NCBI GenBank assembly: GCA_043802345.1
Contig: JAZDLC010000397.1
Coordinates: 1-31,220 of the forward strand
Source of the DNA: JAZDLC01 sp043802345
GTDB lineage: Bacteria; Planctomycetota; B15-G4; JADJEK01
DNA length: 31,220 nt
Direction: 5' to 3'
Positions within the stretch are counted from its first letter, which is position 1, and each line of letters begins with the position of its first letter. Positions 24,778-31,220 of this stretch are shown in pieces. Made by a program: the position numbers and the translations under genes. The notes under the pieces were generated by a model. That model saw only the letters and a program-made list of their open reading frames with translations, was not told where the DNA came from and searched no databases.

Positions 24778-25388
24778 TCCTCGCCTCCCGCGGCCATCTC
24801 GTCGATCACCGGCCTCAGGGACTGCTCCAGGTTCCTGTGGGCCCGATTCAGGCGCGACTTCACCGTGCCGATCGAGCAGTTCATGACGTCGCCGATCTCG
24901 CTGTAGGGAAGATCCTCGATGTACCGGAGCACCACCGTGGCCTGCAGTTTAGGACTGAGACGCATGATGGCGAGTTGGACCCGGCTCTCCAGGAACTCCG
25001 CATCCGCCCACGCATCGGGCGGGTTCTCGCTCCCATCCTCGAGCACCGCCAGGGCTCGACCTGCCGTGGCCCCATCACCCACCATGTGCGGCGCTGAATT
25101 GACCCGTCTCCGTCTGTCGATACTCAGATTCACGGTGATCCGGTAAATCCAGGTGAAAAAGCGCGAGCTGAACTGGAACTCTCCGATCTTCCGGAAGATC
25201 GTCAAAAACACTTCCTGCGACACGTCAGCCGCGTCACCGGCACTCCCCAGAACCCGATATGCGGTGTTGTACACGCGGTCCTGATACCGCTCATACAGCT
25301 CCCGGAAGGCAGCCTCGTAGACATCTGGGTCGCGTGATTGACAGCGTCGAACCAGCTCGAAGTCGTCGTCTTCCATCATTCGGATCAT
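24774..25388 (-). CDS. ECF RNA polymerase sigma factor (RpoE/sigma-E type)
   Basis: 204 residues with the two ECF domains. Region 2: AFRELYERYQDRVYNTAYRVLG, DAADVSQEVFLTIFRKIGEF and FFTWIYRITVNLSIDRRRR. Region 4: LQATVVLRYIEDLPYSEIGDVMNCSIGTVKSRLNRAHRNL, the helix-turn-helix for the -35 element. Linked to an anti-sigma factor and an RseB-like lipoprotein, it should direct an envelope-stress response. The start at 25388 lacks a clear ribosome binding site; in-frame ATGs at 25379 and 25376 are alternatives. It is probably autoregulated from the promoter at 25401-25429. Confidence 0.95.
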   Translation of the reverse strand: MIRMMEDDDFELVRRCQSRDPDVYEAAFRELYERYQDRVYNTAYRVLGSAGDAADVSQEVFLTIFRKIGEFQFSSRFFTWIYRITVNLSIDRRRRVNSAPHMVGDGATAGRALAVLEDGSENPPDAWADAEFLESRVQLAIMRLSPKLQATVVLRYIEDLPYSEIGDVMNCSIGTVKSRLNRAHRNLEQSLRPVIDEMAAGGEE

Positions 25389-25400
25389 AGAAGTTACGGA

Positions 25401-25429
25401 TTAGACGGTGCGCGGAAGCGGACGGTTCC
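25401..25429 (-). promoter_or_regulatory. Sigma-E-type autoregulatory promoter
   Basis: On the minus strand GGAACC (25429-25424), 17 bases and GTCTAA (25406-25401) match the ECF/sigma-E consensus (GGAAC..., about 16 bases, TCTAA/TCTGA). The transcript would begin near 25394, leaving a leader of only about 6 bases before the ATG at 25388. This would give positive feedback through the sigma factor encoded by the operon. Confidence 0.6.
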
Positions 25430-25519
25430 CCTTGACCGCGACTTTTTCCGGCCAGACGAACAACCCGCAAGTCACTGACATGCGGAACTTTAGACAAAAT
25501 CAGGAAATCGACCGGGACC

Positions 25520-26479
25520 CTACCTCAGGAGCAGGAGGTGATCCAGGACAACCTTCGGCTGGGCAGCCGGTCCCATGTTGTTGCACACGGATCCGTCGCA
25601 CAGCCAGTCGCCAGTGTTGCAGGCGGTGGAGAGAGGCACAGTGACGAGGACTCCTGGGATACCGGTGGGATCGAGGATCTCTGACGAGAGACAGACCCTC
25701 TGGGGCTCGGCCCCGTCGCCAGGATTCTCCTGCGGTTCTGCCTCCCCGTCCGAGGCGGCCGTCTCGCCCCCGGAGCTGGAGTACTCCCAGCGGTAGGCGG
25801 TCCCGTGATGGACCGTGAAAGTCGCCGAATCCCCCACTTCCTGCCCAGCCAGGTCGGCTACGACCGCGAACGCAACCGACGAGAACGCTTCCAACAGCGC
25901 GATCGAGGTCCGCGCCTGGTAGACCGCCATGGAATACGGTCCGTACCGAACCAACGACCTCGAGCCCTTCAGCACGATGTTGTCGACCAGAAGGTCGGTC
26001 GCCTCGAGCACCACCGTTTCTCCCGTGACCGATGGGGCGGCAGCCAGGAAATGAAAATCCCCTATCTGGGTCGGATCACCCGGAATCACGTAGAGGGTCA
26101 GGACCAGGCTGTCTCCCTCCTGGTGGGAGCCGAGTGTGAGGGTCGGGACCACGGAATGCCGGGATCCTGGAGAAACGACTTCCTGCCGATCGCTCAGGCA
26201 GAACTCGAATCCGTCCGGCTGGCCATCGCCGTCTGAATCGCCGTTGAACGGATTCGCCGCGAGGGCCGGGTCAGTGGAGGTCAACGAGAGATACGCCTCG
26301 ACCCTGTCCGAGAGACCATCGAAATCGGAATCGACAAACGGATAGTCGCCCGCGGCTTCAACCGTGCCGACCCAGGTGCCACCACCCGGAAAGGCCAGAA
26401 CCAGAAGGGAGAGCACTCCCAGCATCCTGGCGAAGAGCGCTCCGCGGCCCGGTGAATCAGTCCCGCTCGCTGCACCCAT
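25520..26479 (-). CDS. Secreted protein with thrombospondin type 3-like calcium loops
   Basis: 319 residues from ATG 26479. The N-terminus has an unusually long charged/polar n-region, then the hydrophobic MLGVLSLLVLAFPGGG, consistent with export. Two Asp-rich loops follow, DSDFDGLSDRVE and DSDGDGQPDGFE, about 40 residues apart: DxDxDGxxD calcium-binding loops as in thrombospondin type 3 repeats or dockerins. The rest looks beta-rich and unrecognised, with a Ser/Gly/Glu linker and a Cys-rich C-terminal end (CNTGDWLCDGSVCNN) that could form disulfides. Start is uncertain: GTG 26524 and ATG 26425 also fit, but only 26479 has GGAG at 7 bases. It lies 131 bases before the ECF gene on the same strand, with its own promoter. 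Function unknown; an exported structural or adhesive protein is a guess. Confidence 0.75.
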   Translation of the reverse strand: MGAASGTDSPGRGALFARMLGVLSLLVLAFPGGGTWVGTVEAAGDYPFVDSDFDGLSDRVEAYLSLTSTDPALAANPFNGDSDGDGQPDGFEFCLSDRQEVVSPGSRHSVVPTLTLGSHQEGDSLVLTLYVIPGDPTQIGDFHFLAAAPSVTGETVVLEATDLLVDNIVLKGSRSLVRYGPYSMAVYQARTSIALLEAFSSVAFAVVADLAGQEVGDSATFTVHHGTAYRWEYSSSGGETAASDGEAEPQENPGDGAEPQRVCLSSEILDPTGIPGVLVTVPLSTACNTGDWLCDGSVCNNMGPAAQPKVVLDHLLLLR

Positions 26480-26528
26480 GTTGCGACTCCAGCCCGGAAC
26501 CAGAGGGCGATCGGGGGAACACACCCAG

Positions 26529-26574
26529 GTTCTAGAACGTTAGAATTGTATACCTCCGGGCCCTCTATCGGCAA
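26529..26574 (-). promoter_or_regulatory. Promoter of the calcium-loop protein gene with palindrome at the start site
   Basis: On the minus strand TTGCCG (26574-26569), 18 bases and TACAAT (26550-26545) form a sigma-70-type promoter. A perfect 10-bp palindrome GTTCTAGAAC (26529-26538) covers the predicted start near 26538 and could be an operator. The leader to ATG 26479 would be about 60 bases. Confidence 0.45.
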
Positions 26575-26586
26575 CACCCCTTCACC

Positions 26587-27189
26587 TCAACTGGCACTTC
26601 CGGCGCCCTCCGGCTGCGACTCCCGCGGTGTTTCACAGACGCGAAACACGAATTTCCCCTCGCTTACGTCCAGCGTAAGCCGGTCTCCCTCGCCAACTTC
26701 TCCCGCCAGGAGCTTCATGGAGAGCGGATTCTGGACCTGGTTCTGAATCAGACGTTTCAACGGCCGGGCGCCGTAGACCGGGTCGTACCCCAGCTCGGCC
26801 AGGTGCTCGGCCGCCTGGTCGGTGAGATCAAGCGAGATCCCCCGGTCCGCCACCAGCCGGCGCAGGCGCGCGAACTGGATCGCCACGATCTGGCGCAGTT
26901 CGTCCCGGCCAAGACGGTCGAACAGAATGGTCTCGTCGATTCGGTTCAGGAACTCCGGCCGGAACGTCCTGCGGACCACCTCCATCAGACGCTCCTGGCA
27001 GGAGTGGTGCTGCTCGTGCGGCGACTCGGAGAGCAAGTCGGATCCGAGGTTCGAAGTCATGATGATGATGCTGTTCCTGAAATTGACGGTGCGCCCCTGG
27101 CCATCGGTGAGCCGACCATCATCCAGCACCTGCAGGAAGACGTTGAACACGTCGCCATGGGCCTTCTCGATTTCGTCAAGCAGCACCAC
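26587..27189 (-). CDS. clpB: ClpB, C-terminal fragment (after in-frame TAG)
   Basis: 200 residues continuing ClpB in the same frame after the TAG at 27192-27190. It opens with VVLLDEIEKAHGDVFN, the Walker B strand of the second ATPase domain, then DDGRLTDGQGRTVNFRN, IIMTSNLGSD (sensor 1), FRPEFLNRIDETILFD (arginine-finger region), YDPVYGARPLKRLIQ (sensor 2) and the small C-terminal domain. The GTG at 27189 could start translation but has no evident ribosome binding site, and an isolated half-ATPase domain would not be expected to fold or function. Best read as the 3' part of an interrupted clpB. Confidence 0.88.
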   Translation of the reverse strand: MVLLDEIEKAHGDVFNVFLQVLDDGRLTDGQGRTVNFRNSIIIMTSNLGSDLLSESPHEQHHSCQERLMEVVRRTFRPEFLNRIDETILFDRLGRDELRQIVAIQFARLRRLVADRGISLDLTDQAAEHLAELGYDPVYGARPLKRLIQNQVQNPLSMKLLAGEVGEGDRLTLDVSEGKFVFRVCETPRESQPEGAGSAS

Positions 27190-29217
<2,028 letters not shown>

Positions 29218-29281
29218 GGCCGGTACCTCCCTATGAGTTCACCAAGAGGAAGAGCACGTTTCATGCCTGCCCCAAGCCCTG

Positions 29282-29305
29282 GAATCGGGTGGTTCCACCC
29301 GAATC
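29282..29305. promoter_or_regulatory. Inverted repeat upstream of clpB (possible operator)
   Basis: GAATCGGGTGG (29282-29292) and CCACCCGAATC (29295-29305) are complementary at 10 of 11 positions with a 2-base centre. It lies 65-88 bases before the clpB start, between clpB and the upstream lipoprotein gene. It does not match CIRCE or the HspR-type repeat. It could be an operator or a terminator of the upstream gene, though no T-run follows. No heat-shock sigma promoter was found. Confidence 0.35.
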
Positions 29306-29352
29306 AGCGCGCCATATTGCCGTGACAGAACGATGGAAACGCCAACTTGACG

Positions 29353-30675
29353 CTATTCGACTCGCGTCATGTCGAATTGAACCGTCAAATACCGATCCCC
29401 AGGGATAAGACTCGCCTGCACCTTCAGAACTGGATCGGTCGAGTTCACCCAGAACCTGGCGGCGCAACCGCTCTCACCGCTCCAGGGAACCAACTCCTCG
29501 ATCGGCTCCCCGCAGAAGACCCAATCCTCCCAGATGGTCCAGAGATCCGGCTTGAGAGTCAGAGGAAGCTGGTCCAGTTGGAAGCCCGGATGCACCGACA
29601 ACGCCAGGCGCTGCGACTCCTCTGGCCCGAAGAACCCATTGAGGCGCCGGCCCGGAGACGTGCGCGCCCAGGCCAGGTCCGATTCGAAGGCCTTCACGAA
29701 CTCGGGGGACGTCTCCTCCAGCACCGGCCCGGCGAGACGGGACAGACCGTCGGCCAGGGCGGCGGGATCCAGCGCTACCTCATACTGCAACCGCCCGCCG
29801 ACCCTCCCCACGGCAGGGAACGATCCGGTCAGCGGCTCGAGTGCTTCGAAGCAGACCGAAAGAGGGCTGTCCGCCTGCGGCGTGAGGCGCGCCGTGACTC
29901 TCGTTTCTTTCTCCTGGTCGGCAGTCACCACAACGCCTTCCATCTGATCGATCGCCTCCAGGAGCAGCCTCCCTGCTAGTCCGAACCACTGCTTCGGTCC
30001 TGGATCTTCCTTTCCGTGCGGTGAGAACCCCTCGAACATGGACATCATGCCGAGCACCGGCTGCATCTGCTCCCGGATGAACCTGGCGACAGACTGTCCG
30101 TCGAGCGCGACTGCGAAGGCGGTGGATGGGGACCGCTCCCGCAAGATCCGGTCGCTCACCTCAATCAACCAGTCTCTCAGGTCAACCGTGGGAACGAGCA
30201 CCAGCCGGTCGCCCCGGTCGTACCGCTTGAGCATGGTGCGGATCCCCCCCGCCCGGCCGGTCAGCCTGTTCCGGGCCCGGAAAGCCTCCAGCGCCGGCAA
30301 TCCGCCGGGTAGGAGGAGGCTCAGGTCCATGAAAAACTCATCAGCGTTTCCGGTCTGCTGAAGAAGCCCGCCGCGGAGCAGCGACCTGGCCGCCTCTTTC
30401 GGATCGATTCCAGACACGAGGAGGGCATAGGAACCGCCGTAGCTCGCCGCATCCAGCCAGAGAAAGGTCACATCCGCTCCCTCCGGAACGGAGTTCAGGA
30501 GGGCGGGCGGAGACCATTCCGCGTTCAGGGCGCTTGCCTTGAAGTGTCCCACCGCGACCACCCCATCCAACTCGGACGCACCCGTCCCCGAGAAGGGAGA
30601 TTCCGCGGCCGGCTCCGCGCCACAACCGGCGAGGCCGAGGAAGAGCAGAGGGGCGAGCCGGAGAAGCTGTCTCAT
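29353..30675 (-). CDS. Lipoprotein of unknown function
   Basis: 440 residues from ATG 30675. Lipoprotein signal MRQLLRLAPLLFLGLAGC with Cys18. The mature protein is not firmly recognised; its alternation of segments such as DVTFLWLDAASYGGSYALLVSGIDPKEAARSLL and DRLVLVPTVDLRDWLIEVSDRI recalls DUF3352-type envelope proteins, a weak resemblance only. The ATG overlaps the stop of the upstream gene by 4 bases (ATGA), with GAGGA just ahead, so 30675 is preferred over 30699. The two genes are coupled and may encode partner proteins. It ends about 135 bases before clpB. Confidence 0.75.
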   Translation of the reverse strand: MRQLLRLAPLLFLGLAGCGAEPAAESPFSGTGASELDGVVAVGHFKASALNAEWSPPALLNSVPEGADVTFLWLDAASYGGSYALLVSGIDPKEAARSLLRGGLLQQTGNADEFFMDLSLLLPGGLPALEAFRARNRLTGRAGGIRTMLKRYDRGDRLVLVPTVDLRDWLIEVSDRILRERSPSTAFAVALDGQSVARFIREQMQPVLGMMSMFEGFSPHGKEDPGPKQWFGLAGRLLLEAIDQMEGVVVTADQEKETRVTARLTPQADSPLSVCFEALEPLTGSFPAVGRVGGRLQYEVALDPAALADGLSRLAGPVLEETSPEFVKAFESDLAWARTSPGRRLNGFFGPEESQRLALSVHPGFQLDQLPLTLKPDLWTIWEDWVFCGEPIEELVPWSGESGCAARFWVNSTDPVLKVQASLIPGDRYLTVQFDMTRVE

Positions 30676-31220
30676 CGGATCCTCACCGTGGGAACGCAAT
30701 CCAGCAGGCTCCCGGCAGGCAGGTTCAGGTGAACGCGAAGCCGGCCTCCATCGTTCCAGCCTCTCAGGGTCAGGACCGCCCGGGTCCCCGCGGAAGGCTC
30801 CAGCCGGCCCGCCAGCAGGCTCCCGACAGCGGCCAGGTCCGCTTCGAGACGAAGAAACGGATTCGTCCCCTGCGGGTCAGGCGATGGCGCATCCTCCCTC
30901 CCCGGAAAGGAGGGGTCCGGCGGCTCGTGCAGCTGGTCCAGGGCTGCTGCGGCTGCCTTCTCCGAGCTCTCCCCAAGCGCCAGCAGGATCCAGTTTCCCA
31001 CCTGGGCCGCGGACCAGGAGGTATCGGATTCGTCCCCTGAGATGATGCGCCCGTCCGGGGCCGACCCCTTCTCTGACTGCTGCACGACCTCCTGGAACCG
31101 GCCGGGATCCTCGCACGCGGCCAGCAGCACCAGCGCGGCTTCGCCCTCCACATGCCCCAGCATGACGCACAGTTCCCCTGTGATCATCGAGAGAACCTGC
31201 GAGAGAACCGGATCGCCTGC
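30672..31220 (-). CDS. Uncharacterised protein, C-terminal part (5' end outside window)
   Basis: The frame is open to the window edge, giving the last 182 residues of a longer protein; the ATG at 31187 need not be its start because 11 upstream codons are also open. Visible features are EAALVLLAACEDPGRFQEVVQQ and VGNWILLALGESSEKAAAAALDQL, a pattern seen in DUF3352-like proteins, then a Pro-rich linker and a beta-rich end. It resembles its downstream neighbour in style, and they may be distant paralogues. No signal peptide can be seen because the N-terminus is missing. Function unknown. Confidence 0.65.
   Translation of the reverse strand, partial: AGDPVLSQVLSMITGELCVMLGHVEGEAALVLLAACEDPGRFQEVVQQSEKGSAPDGRIISGDESDTSWSAAQVGNWILLALGESSEKAAAAALDQLHEPPDPSFPGREDAPSPDPQGTNPFLRLEADLAAVGSLLAGRLEPSAGTRAVLTLRGWNDGGRLRVHLNLPAGSLLDCVPTVRIR

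Noticed and set aside
25483..25496. Perfect GGAACTT on the plus strand as a second sigma-E promoter
   Set aside because: No matching -10 follows at 16-17 bases and the plus strand downstream only runs antisense into the calcium-loop gene.

Overview
This is a high-GC (roughly 60-65% by eye), gene-dense bacterial chromosome segment with mostly housekeeping genes in overlapping operons. The end of a VIT/von Willebrand A protein, a very long signal peptidase I with a large insert, a Ser/Thr kinase fused to a sigma-54 activator, and secreted proteins that share a short N-terminal module with inactivated metallopeptidase cores together suggest an uncultured Planctomycetota-like (or similar deep-branching, diderm) bacterium. 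LptB and two predicted lipoproteins imply an outer membrane. The phylum is an inference; no rRNA or tRNA was recognised.

Layout. (1) 1-783: end of a VIT/vWA protein. (2) 815-6544, plus strand: rph-rdgB-lepA-lepB-lptB, nearly all joined by 4-base overlaps, behind a good vegetative promoter; RNA processing, nucleotide-pool cleaning, translation, protein export and LPS transport. (3) 6831-9703, plus: a receiver/HD-GYP regulator and etfB-etfA, ending at a perfect 29-bp palindrome. (4) 14622-9828, minus: a secreted protein of unknown function, then coaB-coaC-prfB-purH; prfB carries a programmed +1 frameshift. (5) 19925-14724, minus: a 1733-residue kinase/TPR/GAF/sigma-54 activator, divergent from (6) 20097-23170, plus: two tandem paralogous secreted proteins resembling zinc peptidases that have lost the catalytic glutamate. 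(7) 25388-23192, minus: ECF sigma factor, membrane anti-sigma factor and RseB-like lipoprotein, a complete envelope-stress module with a recognisable autoregulatory promoter. (8) 26479-25520, minus: secreted protein with thrombospondin type 3-like calcium loops. (9) 29217-26587, minus: clpB, interrupted by a single in-frame TAG. (10) 31220-29353, minus: a lipoprotein and the end of an upstream gene.

Envelope biology is the common thread: signal peptidase, LptB, the sigma-E-type module, several exported proteins and a disaggregase. The features most worth attention are the kinase/sigma-54 fusion with its divergent pseudo-peptidase neighbours, the clpB nonsense codon, the 29-bp palindrome built from 9-nt units, and the signal peptidase insert. 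No CRISPR array, transposase, prophage or obvious foreign island was seen. Every gap between genes is shorter than 300 bases.
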